From Rhodococcus sp. OK519 (GTDB lineage: Bacteria > Actinomycetota > Actinomycetes > Mycobacteriales > Mycobacteriaceae): a DNA stretch of 64,000 nucleotides. The notes beneath the pieces are model-generated. The model made no database searches. It worked only from the letters and a program-made list of their open reading frames with translations, and was not told the origin of the DNA. The DNA lies in NCBI RefSeq assembly GCF_003051005.1, contig NZ_QAOW01000007.1, positions 124,001 through 188,000 on the forward strand, in the 5' to 3' direction. Below, piece by piece: positions 11,822 through 19,321 of the stretch. Position 1 is the first letter of the stretch. Every line of letters begins with the position of its first letter. Both the position numbers and the translations under genes were made by a program.

Positions 11822-12129
11822 CGCGACGTCCGCTGTCCGTCTGCCCGCCGCGACTCCACCGAGGCGAGGATGTCGGCCGGCCAGATCGGACGCGAGTGAC
11901 GACGGTAGTGATCCCACGTCGCCTCCAGGACCTCGGATTCGGTACATCCACCCAGCAGTTCAGCCCAGTAGTACTCGTCGAGGCGCTCGCCGAGTGGACG
12001 GCGCTCGATGCCGGAGATGATCCGGATGACCTCGCGGCACGTGAAGGTGTCCGCTACGCGGTCCGCCGAGGCGGGACGGGCCGCAACGTGGTCCGCCTCC
12101 GCCTCGACGGGGATCGACGACATGATCAT
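11818..12129 (-). CDS. Small conserved-looking protein of unknown function in the catabolic operon
   Basis: About 103 residues, bounded on both sides by ATGA overlaps, so it is almost certainly translated. The start is ATG 12129 (or ATG 12123, two codons later). The sequence opens with a variable stretch (SSIPVEAEADHVAARPASA), then a compact block, TFTCREVIRIISGIERRPLG, and ends WDHYRRHSRPIWPADIL plus a basic tail. No transmembrane segment or metal motif stands out. I do not recognise the family. Its position after the class II aldolase suggests an accessory subunit, which is only a guess. Confidence 0.7.
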   Translation of the reverse strand: MIMSSIPVEAEADHVAARPASADRVADTFTCREVIRIISGIERRPLGERLDEYYWAELLGGCTESEVLEATWDHYRRHSRPIWPADILASVESRRADGQRTSR

Positions 12130-12881
12130 CGCGGCCGCGACAGGATCTTCTGCGCGAGTGCGGGATCGGCGCGAAGTTCCTTGCGCACCGCGGCCTCCCA
12201 GAAGCCGTGGTAGCCATTGCCGTCGTTCTTCAGCTGCCTGTCCAGCCACCAGTCGGGGAGCGACGTCTTGTCGGGACCGCCGGCCACCCGCACCATCCAT
12301 GCGTTCTTGCAGCGCTGTTCGAGCGCGACCGCACGGAGGAACACTGCACGCGCAGTGTCCGCGATGACGAAGACACCGTGACCGCCGAGCAGCGCGCGAT
12401 CCGCATCACCGATCGCGCGGACCGCCTTTTCGGCGGCTTCCATACTGTTGACGGCGCCGTCGTACTCGTCGACCAGGACCAGCTCGCCGCCGCCGAGGCT
12501 CGAGCTCTGGTCGTACGCGGGCGGTACTTCCTTGATGTCGCCCCAGACCGTGCCGTACTCGGAGTGATTGTGTAGCGCCCACACCACCTCCGGGCGGGCG
12601 TTGTGCAGCGCGAGGTGCAGCGGAATGCCGAGCGGCACCGGCCAGTCACCCTCGATCAGATTGCCCTGCAGATCGATTCGCAGAAGATCCTCGGGGCACA
12701 TCTCCTCCCACGTCAGCAGCCACGGATTGCACAGCAGCGTGCCGTCACCCAGGTTGTAGGTGATGTGGCCCGCCAGGTTGTCGCGGTAGCCCTCGTTCCA
12801 GAGGGTGCGGCCGAGCATGACGATCTCTTCGCGCGGATCGAGTTCGGGGATCAGTCGATCCGCGGTAGGCGTGAATTCCAA
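12126..12881 (-). CDS. Class II aldolase/adducin family protein
   Basis: Metal-dependent aldolase or decarboxylase fold of about 251 residues. The metal-binding histidines are in VVWALHNHSEYG and ALLGGHGVFV, the two places expected for fuculose-phosphate-aldolase relatives. The start is probably TTG 12881: GAGGAG lies 8 bases upstream, while the longer frame to 12911 covers that ribosome site. It lies between an alpha/beta hydrolase and a small protein in one operon. Family members cleave sugar phosphates, but catabolic relatives act on keto-hydroxy acids, which would fit the 2-hydroxyacid enzymes downstream. Confidence 0.85.
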   Translation of the reverse strand: MEFTPTADRLIPELDPREEIVMLGRTLWNEGYRDNLAGHITYNLGDGTLLCNPWLLTWEEMCPEDLLRIDLQGNLIEGDWPVPLGIPLHLALHNARPEVVWALHNHSEYGTVWGDIKEVPPAYDQSSSLGGGELVLVDEYDGAVNSMEAAEKAVRAIGDADRALLGGHGVFVIADTARAVFLRAVALEQRCKNAWMVRVAGGPDKTSLPDWWLDRQLKNDGNGYHGFWEAAVRKELRADPALAQKILSRPR

Positions 12882-12929
12882 CGTAGAAACTCCTCTTGTG
12901 TTGCGAGGCACGACGGCCCCGGTTGACGC

Positions 12930-13802
12930 TCAGTCGAGTTCGCCGCGCCGCCACGGTGCGAAGAACTCCGCGATTGCGCCGGCGACGTCGTCCGGCGAGT
13001 CGTCGATGAAGAAGTGCCCGCCCGGGACGGCTACTCCGGTGACGTCGTGCGCAAAACGCTTCCAGACGGTCAGCGGATGCTCGCGCCGGGTGAGCGGGCC
13101 GCGGTCACCCCACAGCACGAGCACCGGGCAGGCGATCCGACGACCCGCATCGAGCGCGTCGTGCTCGAGATCGACGGACGCACCGGCCCGATAGTCCTCA
13201 CACGTCGCGTGGACGACCGCCGGATCACGGAAGTAGCGCTTGTAGTGCTCGACGTCCTCCGCCGACATCGTGGAGTCCGCCCCGCCCGCCAGGCCGAGCA
13301 CGTTGTCCATCCACGCATCCGGGTTTCCGTCGATCAACTGTTCGGCGAGTGCATGCGGCCGGATCAGGAAGAACCAGTGGAAGTACATCGTCGCCAACTG
13401 CCGATCGGTCGTCGCGTAGACCTCCGACGTCGGCAGGATGTCGAGCAGTGCGGCCTGCACCACCCGCTCCGGGTGATCGAGGCACATGCGATGCACCACC
13501 CTCGCACCCCGGTCGTGGCCGGCGACCGCAAATCTTTCGAAGCCCAACCTGCGCATGACTTCTACCTGGTCGCCGGCCATCGCGCGCTTGGAATACGTCG
13601 CGTGGGCGTCGTCGCCCGCCGGTTTACTGCTGTCGCCGTACCCCCGAAGATCTGTGGTCACGACGGTGAAGCGATCGGCGAGGGCATCCGCGACCCGCTG
13701 CCAGACGCGGCGCGTCTGCGGATACCCGTGTAGGAGCAGCACAGGCGGGCCCGAACCGACCACCCGCGTGGCAATCTCGACTTCACCCACGTCGACGAGC
13801 AA
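12930..13802 (-). CDS. Alpha/beta hydrolase, fluoroacetate-dehalogenase-like
   Basis: 290-residue alpha/beta hydrolase. The nucleophile is Asp (GHDRGAR, Asp about 97), not Ser, with LLDILPT (Asp about 121) and His about 263 (PGGHFF). His142-Trp143 (MYFHWFF) and Tyr204 (CEDYRAG) occupy the positions that bind fluoride in fluoroacetate dehalogenase, and RGYGDSSKP is typical of that family. It may hydrolyse a 2-haloacid or an ester or epoxide to a 2-hydroxyacid. The start is TTG 13802 with a GGGGAG site, 12 bases after the amidohydrolase stop. The dehalogenase reading is family knowledge, not proof. Confidence 0.85.
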   Translation of the reverse strand: MLVDVGEVEIATRVVGSGPPVLLLHGYPQTRRVWQRVADALADRFTVVTTDLRGYGDSSKPAGDDAHATYSKRAMAGDQVEVMRRLGFERFAVAGHDRGARVVHRMCLDHPERVVQAALLDILPTSEVYATTDRQLATMYFHWFFLIRPHALAEQLIDGNPDAWMDNVLGLAGGADSTMSAEDVEHYKRYFRDPAVVHATCEDYRAGASVDLEHDALDAGRRIACPVLVLWGDRGPLTRREHPLTVWKRFAHDVTGVAVPGGHFFIDDSPDDVAGAIAEFFAPWRRGELD

Positions 13803-13814
13803 GCCTCTCCCCCC

Positions 13815-15020
13815 TCAGCCTCGGGGCAGGACGATCTCGGGCAGCGGGTGGCGGTACAGCTTGGCGGCGTTCTCGCTGCACATCGCGCGCATCTCGTTCG
13901 CCGGAATGTCGCCCCAATAGTTCTCGAGGACGCTCTGGGTGTGTGGCCAGGTTCCGTCACCGTGCGGGTAGTCCGTCTCGAGCATGATGTTCTCGACACC
14001 GATGACGTGACGCAGCGCGATGGTGGACGGGTCGTCCAACGTGCAGAACCAGAAGTTGCGTCGCAGGATGTCCGACGGGCGCTCGTCCCAGCCCAGACCG
14101 TAGCCGGAGCGGTCGATGATGTTGTCGAGGCGGTCGATCAGCATCGGCACCCAGCCGATGCCACCCTCGCTCATCGCGATCTTGAGGGTCGGATGCTCCT
14201 TGGGGTACCCCGACCACAGCCATTCACTGCACGCGCCGAGTGAAAGCTGACCGAACATGGTGGCGCCCAACTGGAGCCCCGGCGCGCCCTGCGGATACGC
14301 ATACATGCCCGAGCTGCCCACATGCAGCGAGATGACGGTGTCGGTGTCGACACAGGCCTGAATGATCGGATCCCAGTGGTCGCGATCCCACAGCGAGGGA
14401 AGGCCGATGGCGTGCGGACGCTCGGGGAAGGTGACCGACGTGAAGCCGCGCGCCGCGTTGCGCTCGATCTCCTTGACGGCCTCGACCGGATCGGTGAGGT
14501 AGGTGATGCCGCCGGGGATCACGCGGGTCGGGTACTCGAGGTGCCACTCGTTGTAGAGCCAGTCGTTCCAGGCGCGCACCGCCGCGATGCCCACCTCCTT
14601 GTCGGAGGCGTGTGCGAAGACGCGGCCGCAGAAGCCGGTGATCTGCGACGGGAAGTTGAGCATCGCCCAGATGCCGCCCTTGTCCATGTCCTTGACGCGG
14701 GCATGAATGTCGTAACAGCCGGGACGCATCTGGTCGAAGCGGAACGGCTCGTACTTGACGGACTCCTTCCGGCGGCCGGCGACGGCGTTCATCCCCACCT
14801 GGGAGTAGATGTTGCCGTCGAACTCCCAGACCTGCGAACCGTCCTCACCCTCCAGGATCTTCGGGCCGCGATCCTTGAGCGACGCCGGCATCCACGTCTC
14901 GAACAGATGTGCCGGCTCGACCACATGGTCGTCGACGGAGATGACCGTGTACTTGACGTCGGCCGGTTCGGGCTCGGGGTTGAAGAGTTCGGGGTCGAGT
15001 TCCTGGTTGACAGCCGTCAC
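13815..15020 (-). CDS. Amidohydrolase-2 family metal-dependent hydrolase/decarboxylase
   Basis: TIM-barrel protein of 401 residues from the ACMSD/gamma-resorcylate decarboxylase group. The N-terminal metal motif is VISVDDHVVEP, a later metal His is in VISLHVGSSG, and the C-terminal acid is in LETDYPHGDGTWP. The GTG start at 15020 has GAAGGAG upstream. It is the first gene of the nine-gene operon and faces the IclR gene across 103 bases that hold two palindromes. Members decarboxylate, hydrate or hydrolyse varied acids; the actual reaction cannot be read here. Confidence 0.9.
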   Translation of the reverse strand: MTAVNQELDPELFNPEPEPADVKYTVISVDDHVVEPAHLFETWMPASLKDRGPKILEGEDGSQVWEFDGNIYSQVGMNAVAGRRKESVKYEPFRFDQMRPGCYDIHARVKDMDKGGIWAMLNFPSQITGFCGRVFAHASDKEVGIAAVRAWNDWLYNEWHLEYPTRVIPGGITYLTDPVEAVKEIERNAARGFTSVTFPERPHAIGLPSLWDRDHWDPIIQACVDTDTVISLHVGSSGMYAYPQGAPGLQLGATMFGQLSLGACSEWLWSGYPKEHPTLKIAMSEGGIGWVPMLIDRLDNIIDRSGYGLGWDERPSDILRRNFWFCTLDDPSTIALRHVIGVENIMLETDYPHGDGTWPHTQSVLENYWGDIPANEMRAMCSENAAKLYRHPLPEIVLPRG

Positions 15021-15077
15021 GGCGTACTCCTTCGGGGAATCACGGAGGCGACTTCAGGAGCCACCTTGCCACGCGAT

Positions 15078-15114
15078 GTATCACTATGTGATACTAAGTA
15101 TCACTTACGGATAC
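15078..15114. promoter_or_regulatory. Two tandem 17-bp palindromic operators between amidohydrolase operon and iclR
   Basis: The first site is GTATCACTATGTGATAC (15078-15094), a perfect 7+7 inverted repeat. The second is GTATCACTTACGGATAC (15098-15114), where the right arm is weaker. Their left ends are exactly 20 bases apart, two helical turns, so two regulator dimers could bind the same face. They lie 58-94 bases before the GTG of the operon at 15020 and 10-46 bases before the GTG of the IclR gene. The IclR protein encoded next door is the obvious candidate; autoregulation plus operon control is likely. Confidence 0.75.
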
Positions 15115-15123
15115 ACATTAGGG

Positions 15124-15852
15124 GTGATCCAGATCGCAGTCAAGACATTGGGCACCCTCGCGCGCGGCCTCCGCGTCGTCGAGGCCGTCGCCGCGCACCA
15201 GCCGGTCGGGCTGACCGAACTGTCCCGACTGCTCGACGAGGACAAGAGCGCCCTGCAGCGCACCCTCGCGACACTCCACGACGCGGGATGGATTCACCCG
15301 CTTCCGGATTCACCCCCGAGGTGGGAAGTGTCCACCAAGCCATTGATTGTCGCGGGTCGTGCGATCGCGTCGTCGCCATTGCCGATCCGCGCACGCGCCC
15401 TCCTCGGCTCACTGCGCGACGCGACGGGCGAGACCGCACACCTGGCGATAGTCGATGACGGGGCGATCGCGGTCGTCGATGTCGCAGAAGGGAAGCAGAT
15501 CGTCCGCACCGCGCTGCAAGTCGGCCAGATCCATCCGCCGGAGGTGAGCGCCGCGGGTCGCGCGGTGTGTGCACGACTGACCCCGGAAGCGCGCACAGCC
15601 CTGACATCCCACCCCGAAGCGCTCCTGGACGACGCCGGATACGCGGAGATTCGCACCCGGGGATGGTCGGTGTGCGAGGGCGCGATCGCGCCAGGATCGA
15701 CCAGCATCGCGGCCGCAGTGCTGAATTCGTCCGGACACCCGATCGGCGCGGTCGTCGTCAGCGGCCCGGACACCCGCCTGACGCCGGACCGCTTCGCCGA
15801 GGTCGGAGCGCTGGTCCGCGACGTGGCCGCCGAACTGGGGAACGTCCGGTAG
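15124..15852 (+). CDS. IclR-family transcriptional regulator (local regulator of the 6-15 kb operon)
   Basis: 242 residues. An N-terminal winged helix-turn-helix (LARGLRVVEAVAAHQPVGLTELSRLL) is followed by an effector domain with GETAHLAIVDDGAIAVVDVAEG and SAAGRAVCARL, the normal IclR plan. The start is GTG 15124, just after the second palindrome; an in-frame ATG at 15076 would put the operators inside the gene, so I reject it. It is divergent from the catabolic operon. Most IclR proteins sense the pathway substrate or an intermediate and control the neighbouring genes. Confidence 0.9.
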   Translation: MIQIAVKTLGTLARGLRVVEAVAAHQPVGLTELSRLLDEDKSALQRTLATLHDAGWIHPLPDSPPRWEVSTKPLIVAGRAIASSPLPIRARALLGSLRDATGETAHLAIVDDGAIAVVDVAEGKQIVRTALQVGQIHPPEVSAAGRAVCARLTPEARTALTSHPEALLDDAGYAEIRTRGWSVCEGAIAPGSTSIAAAVLNSSGHPIGAVVVSGPDTRLTPDRFAEVGALVRDVAAELGNVR

Positions 15853-15894
15853 CGCCGGCGCGCCTCCTCGTCGGCGCGCTACCCATTGCCATCG

Positions 15895-15910
15895 TGACAA
15901 TGTCCATTGT
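15895..15910. promoter_or_regulatory. Inverted repeat upstream of AurF-like gene
   Basis: ACAATGTCCATTGT (15897-15910) is a perfect 5+5 inverted repeat with a 4-base spacer, about 80 bases before the ATG of the diiron oxygenase gene. TGACAATGTCC (15895-15905) inside it also resembles the TGACA-N-TGTCA half-palindromes bound by some mycobacterial TetR proteins. No TetR gene lies alongside, so the regulator is not known. Confidence 0.4.
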
Positions 15911-15989
15911 ATGGTTCAGCTAACAGTTACCAGTAGTCACACACAGATGGCTCGCCGCGACTGCGGCCGTGACAAGACGAGGGGAAGTC

Positions 15990-16907
15990 ATGACCACTGC
16001 GACTCCGTCGACCCGCACCGCTCCCGCGGTGACCGATCGCGAGGAGACCGCGCAGCGGTTGCTGGCCTCGTCCGCGCGCAAGTCGTACGACCCGATGGTC
16101 GAGGTCGACTGGAACGCCCCGGTGCCCCACGACAAGTTCGGCCTCACTCCCGAGTGGAGCACGCTGTACGGCACCGCGATGTGGGACGAACTCACCGACG
16201 AGCAGAAGATCGAGGTCACCAAGCACGAGGCGGCGAGCGTCTCGAGCGTCGGACTGTGGTTCGAGATCCTGCTGATGCAGATGCTGCTGCGCGACGTCTA
16301 CGGACGCGACAAGCACTCGCGCCACGTGCAGTTCGCGCTCACCGAGGTGGCCGACGAGTGCCGCCACTCGGTGATGTTCGCGCGCGCCGGCGAGAAGTTC
16401 GGGATGCCCGACTACGGCCCGATCACGTTCATCCACAAAGCCGGTCGACTCTGGGGCGGGCTGTTCCGCGGCGCCAACGCGTACGCGAGCGTCATGGCGG
16501 CCGAGGAGATCCTCGACATGATGCAGCGTGACTTCATGAAAGACGAGCGGGTCCAGCCGATCACGCGCACGGTCAGCAAGATTCACGTCCTCGAAGAGGC
16601 CCGGCACATCCGCTTCGCCCGCGAGGAGGTGACGCGGCGACTGGAGGGCGCATCGCGTGCCCGACGAGCCTTCGAACGCGTCAGCACCGCGGCCACCGTC
16701 TACTTCGTCATGAAGAGCATGATCCACCCCGACGTCTACGCGAACGCCGGTCTCGACAAGGAGCGCGCCCTCGAGGTCGCCCGCGCGAACAAGTACCACC
16801 ACGACAAGATCCGCACATCGGGTTCCAAGCTCATGAGCTTCCTCGACAGCGTCGGACTCGTCGGCGGTCCGTCGAAGCTGCTGTACAAGAAGGTCCACCT
16901 GCTCTAG
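15990..16907 (+). CDS. AurF-like diiron oxygenase
   Basis: 305-residue all-helical protein of the AurF (p-aminobenzoate N-oxygenase) family. Carboxylate and histidine ligands for a diiron site are visible in two helices: EVADECRHSVMFAR and HVLEEARHIRFAREE, with more glutamates in KHEAASVSSVGLWFE and MAAEEILDMM. ATG 15990 has GAGGGGAAG just upstream; a start 7 codons earlier lacks it. AurF itself N-oxygenates an arylamine, but most actinobacterial homologues have no known substrate. It is transcribed alone and ends near a strong hairpin at 17036-17071. Confidence 0.85.
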   Translation: MTTATPSTRTAPAVTDREETAQRLLASSARKSYDPMVEVDWNAPVPHDKFGLTPEWSTLYGTAMWDELTDEQKIEVTKHEAASVSSVGLWFEILLMQMLLRDVYGRDKHSRHVQFALTEVADECRHSVMFARAGEKFGMPDYGPITFIHKAGRLWGGLFRGANAYASVMAAEEILDMMQRDFMKDERVQPITRTVSKIHVLEEARHIRFAREEVTRRLEGASRARRAFERVSTAATVYFVMKSMIHPDVYANAGLDKERALEVARANKYHHDKIRTSGSKLMSFLDSVGLVGGPSKLLYKKVHLL

Positions 16908-17007
16908 AAAGCAGGGTCACGGCGCGAGTGTGCGGTGCGCGGCAGGGGGAGGTCCCGCGCACCGCGCATTTCGCGTCTCGAGACACCCGGTCTTCGAGAT
17001 GCTCGAA

Positions 17008-17071
17008 GCGAAAGGGCTGTGCGCCGGAGCGAAAGGGCTGTGCGCCGGACGGTTTCGTCCGGCGCACAGCC
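17008..17071. terminator. Bidirectional hairpin terminator built on a 21-bp tandem repeat
   Basis: A 21-base unit beginning GCGAAAGGGCTG occurs twice in perfect tandem (17008-17028 and 17029-17049). The second copy forms the left arm of a 16-bp perfect hairpin (17036-17051 with 17056-17071, loop GTTT). The first copy could pair with the same right arm. It lies between the diiron oxygenase gene and the 3' end of the small minus-strand peptide gene, so it can stop both transcripts. Confidence 0.75.
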
Positions 17072-17093
17072 GATTCTCGTGAAGCGTCGGTCG

Positions 17094-17207
17094 TTACGTC
17101 GGCGGGTCGACCGGGCCACCGCCCGAGCCGCTGACCTGGAACCCGGATGAGCCCGCCGAGAACGCCAGGTTGAGGATGATGGTGAAAAGATCATTCGTGC
17201 TGAACAT
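17094..17207 (-). CDS. Putative 37-residue small protein
   Basis: ATG 17207 is preceded by AAGGGGTG and opens a 37-codon frame ending TAA. The product starts MFSTNDLFTIILNLAF, a short amphipathic or membrane-associating helix, and ends in a Gly/Ser/Pro tail (SGSGGGPVDPPT). It has its own terminator (17036-17071) and palindromic upstream DNA (17238-17260), so it has the frame of an independent gene. I do not recognise it. A membrane micropeptide or a phasin-like/antitoxin role cannot be distinguished. It is too short for homology to be judged by eye. Confidence 0.55.
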   Translation of the reverse strand: MFSTNDLFTIILNLAFSAGSSGFQVSGSGGGPVDPPT

Positions 17208-17237
17208 TTCGACACCCCTTGTCTGTCGGTAGAGCAG

Positions 17238-17260
17238 GAACCGATTGGTACGGTTCGTAC
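17238..17260. promoter_or_regulatory. Overlapping palindromes upstream of the 37-residue gene
   Basis: GAACCG (17238-17243) and CGGTTC (17251-17256) form an inverted repeat with a 7-base spacer. GTACGGTTCGTAC (17248-17260) is a second, overlapping palindrome. They lie 31-53 bases upstream of ATG 17207, where a repressor would block transcription. No regulator gene is adjacent. Confidence 0.4.
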
Positions 17261-17405
17261 GCTATCAGCGGATCGTGAAGGCTGCTCGGCACGAACAATC
17301 GACCACCGACAAACGCCCTCGATCCTGCTCTCGATCGCCGAATCACTCACGGCGCATCGAACGTTCGATTCGGTACCGGTCGATTCGGAGACGAGCGGGG
17401 CGGGC

Positions 17406-18374
17406 TCAGCCGACCGTCCACAGCGGCGCCTCGCCGCGGCACACCCGCGCAACGTTCTCCCCGGTCATGCGGAACATTCGTTCGCGGGCCGTCGAACTGC
17501 CGCCGGCGATGTGCGGACTCAGGAGCACGTTGTCGAGGCCGAACAGCGGGCTGTCGGCCTCGATCGGTTCGCGCGCGAAGACGTCCAGTGCCGCACCGGC
17601 CACCGCACCCGAGCGGATGGCGTCAGCGAGTGCCACCTCGTCCACGACGGGACCGCGAGCGACATTGACGACCAGCGCTTCCGGTGCAAGCAGCGCGAAC
17701 TCACGCGCCGCGATCAGCCCCCGGGTCTCGGCGGTGAGCGGGACCGCGACCACCACGACGTCAGATTCCATCAGGAGGTCGTCAAGTGCGCGGTACGGCA
17801 CCGCGGACTCCGGATCCGGTCGACGCGAGTGGTACGCGACCTCGCACCCGAACGCCCGGAACAACGCGGCGCAACGACGGTTGATGTCGCCGAAGCCGAC
17901 CAGTCCGATGCGGCGATCGCCAAGGTCGCGACTGTCGCGCTGCAGGATCGACGACTGCGGCCAACGCCCGGAACGCATCTCGGCGTCCGCCCACCCGATC
18001 GATCGGCACAGGTTCGCGGTGGCCGCCACCGCCCATTCGGCGACGGACGCCGCGTTGCCGCCGGGTGTGTTCGCCACCGGAACCCCGGCGCGCGTCCAGG
18101 CATCGACGTCGATGTAGGCGATCCCGACGCCGGGTTGCTGGATCAGGCGCAGGTGCGCGCCCAACTCCGCTTCCGCCGGCCCGAGAGGCAATGCCCCACT
18201 CCAGTCGGCGACGACGACGTCGACCTCCGGGATCAGCGCCCGCACCGCATCGACGGTTCGCTCGGCGGGCCGGACGATTGTTGCGGTGTCGCCGACGGCG
18301 ACGCGCACGGCCTCACCGATCGCCGGATCCGCGCCGAGCAGCAGGATCCGATTCGGGGCCGTGCGCGCATCCAC
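17406..18374 (-). CDS. D-isomer-specific 2-hydroxyacid dehydrogenase
   Basis: 322-residue NAD(P)-dependent dehydrogenase. The cofactor motif is GLVGFGDINRR. Catalytic residues are Arg in VNVARGPVVDE, Glu in FAREPIEADS, and His in LLSPHIAGGS. The start is GTG 18374, five bases after the stop of the SDR, so the two form a short operon. It differs clearly from the dehydrogenase at 10919 and keeps the longer phosphoglycerate-dehydrogenase-like catalytic domain. Substrate unknown. Confidence 0.88.
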   Translation of the reverse strand: MDARTAPNRILLLGADPAIGEAVRVAVGDTATIVRPAERTVDAVRALIPEVDVVVADWSGALPLGPAEAELGAHLRLIQQPGVGIAYIDVDAWTRAGVPVANTPGGNAASVAEWAVAATANLCRSIGWADAEMRSGRWPQSSILQRDSRDLGDRRIGLVGFGDINRRCAALFRAFGCEVAYHSRRPDPESAVPYRALDDLLMESDVVVVAVPLTAETRGLIAAREFALLAPEALVVNVARGPVVDEVALADAIRSGAVAGAALDVFAREPIEADSPLFGLDNVLLSPHIAGGSSTARERMFRMTGENVARVCRGEAPLWTVG

Positions 18375-18379
18375 GGGTA

Positions 18380-19141
18380 TCAGCCCCAGCGGGACTGCCC
18401 GCCGTCGAGCGGGATCGTGGCACCGGTGAGGTAGCCGGCGTCCTCACCGACGAGGAACACGACCGCGCGGCCGATGTCGGTCTCCGCGTCACCGATGCGG
18501 CGCAGCGGGATGCTGGCCTTGAACGCCTCGGCCTCCTCGGGACGTGCCGCGATCCAACCCTCGAGGGCCGGCGACATCGCGTGCGGCGCGATGGAGTTGA
18601 CGCGGATGCCGTCGACACCCCACTCGCAGGCAGCAGCGCGGGTCAGCGAGCGCATGCCCTCCTTGATCGAGCCGTAGGCGCCGTAGTCGCTCGCGTCCCA
18701 GCGGACCGCCGCCGACGTCACGAGGTTGATGATCGAACCGCCACCGCGCTCCTTCATCGACGGGTAGCACGCGCGCATCAGGCGCAGCGTCGCGAGCGGG
18801 CCGGTCTTGAACGACCGCTCGAAGTCGTCGTCCTTGACGGACAGCAGCGGTCCGGGGCCACAGTCGTTGGCGTTGTTGACGAGGATGTCGACACCGCCGA
18901 AGAACCCGAGCGTCTGCTCGACAGCCGCCTCGATGTCGTCCGCGTTGCTGACGTCGCACCGAACGGGTATCGCCTTGCCGCCGTATGCCTCGATCTGTTC
19001 GACCGTCTTGACGAGCTTGGACTCGGTGCGTCCGGCGACGGCGATCGACACGCCCTCCTTGGCCAGCGCGTGCGCGATGCCCCGGCCGATACCCTGCCCG
19101 GCGCCCGTGATGAGTGCAATCTTGCCGTCAAGCTTGCCCAT
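18380..19141 (-). CDS. Short-chain dehydrogenase/reductase
   Basis: 253-residue classical SDR. TGAGQGIG binds the cofactor, VNNAND follows, and the catalytic part is LVTSAAVRWDASDYGAYGSIKEG with YGSIK. The C-terminal block (GRAVVFLVGEDAGYLTGATIPLDGGQS) is typical. It is divergent from the SDR at 19322 across 180 bases that hold a palindrome. It could act on a hydroxysteroid or hydroxyacyl-CoA; nothing in the sequence decides. Confidence 0.87.
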   Translation of the reverse strand: MGKLDGKIALITGAGQGIGRGIAHALAKEGVSIAVAGRTESKLVKTVEQIEAYGGKAIPVRCDVSNADDIEAAVEQTLGFFGGVDILVNNANDCGPGPLLSVKDDDFERSFKTGPLATLRLMRACYPSMKERGGGSIINLVTSAAVRWDASDYGAYGSIKEGMRSLTRAAACEWGVDGIRVNSIAPHAMSPALEGWIAARPEEAEAFKASIPLRRIGDAETDIGRAVVFLVGEDAGYLTGATIPLDGGQSRWG

Positions 19142-19212
19142 GTGTACCCGCTCTCAAGTCTCGTGAACTGGGAAGATCTGGTGTGAGAGACCTCCAGTCG
19201 ACTATTCTCGAC

Positions 19213-19226
19213 CAAGCATTTGCTTG
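19213..19226. promoter_or_regulatory. Palindrome CAAGCATTTGCTTG in a divergent SDR promoter
   Basis: CAAGCA-TT-TGCTTG is a perfect 6+6 inverted repeat in the 180 bases between two divergent SDR genes. A second, looser pair, GTTTTCG (19235-19241) and CGAAAAC (19254-19260), follows. The half-site CAAG/CTTG recalls the KstR2 box, AnCAAGnnCTTGnT, but the spacing is six bases instead of two, so it is not a KstR2 site as I know it. Confidence 0.5.
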
Positions 19227-19321
19227 AGCGCAGCGTTTTCGCGAAATTGGTGACGAAAACTTCTGAGCACCAAGGATCCTCGTGGCGTGCGGCGCTGCGA
19301 CACGACAGAAAGGCAGTTCGC

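Noticed and set aside
17094-17207. Small peptide as a type I toxin
   Set aside because: It has a hydrophobic start, but I see no antisense RNA promoter and the helix is short; function left open.
19213-19226. KstR2 operator
   Set aside because: CAAG and CTTG halves are separated by six bases; the KstR2 box as I know it has two. Kept only as a palindrome of unknown regulator.
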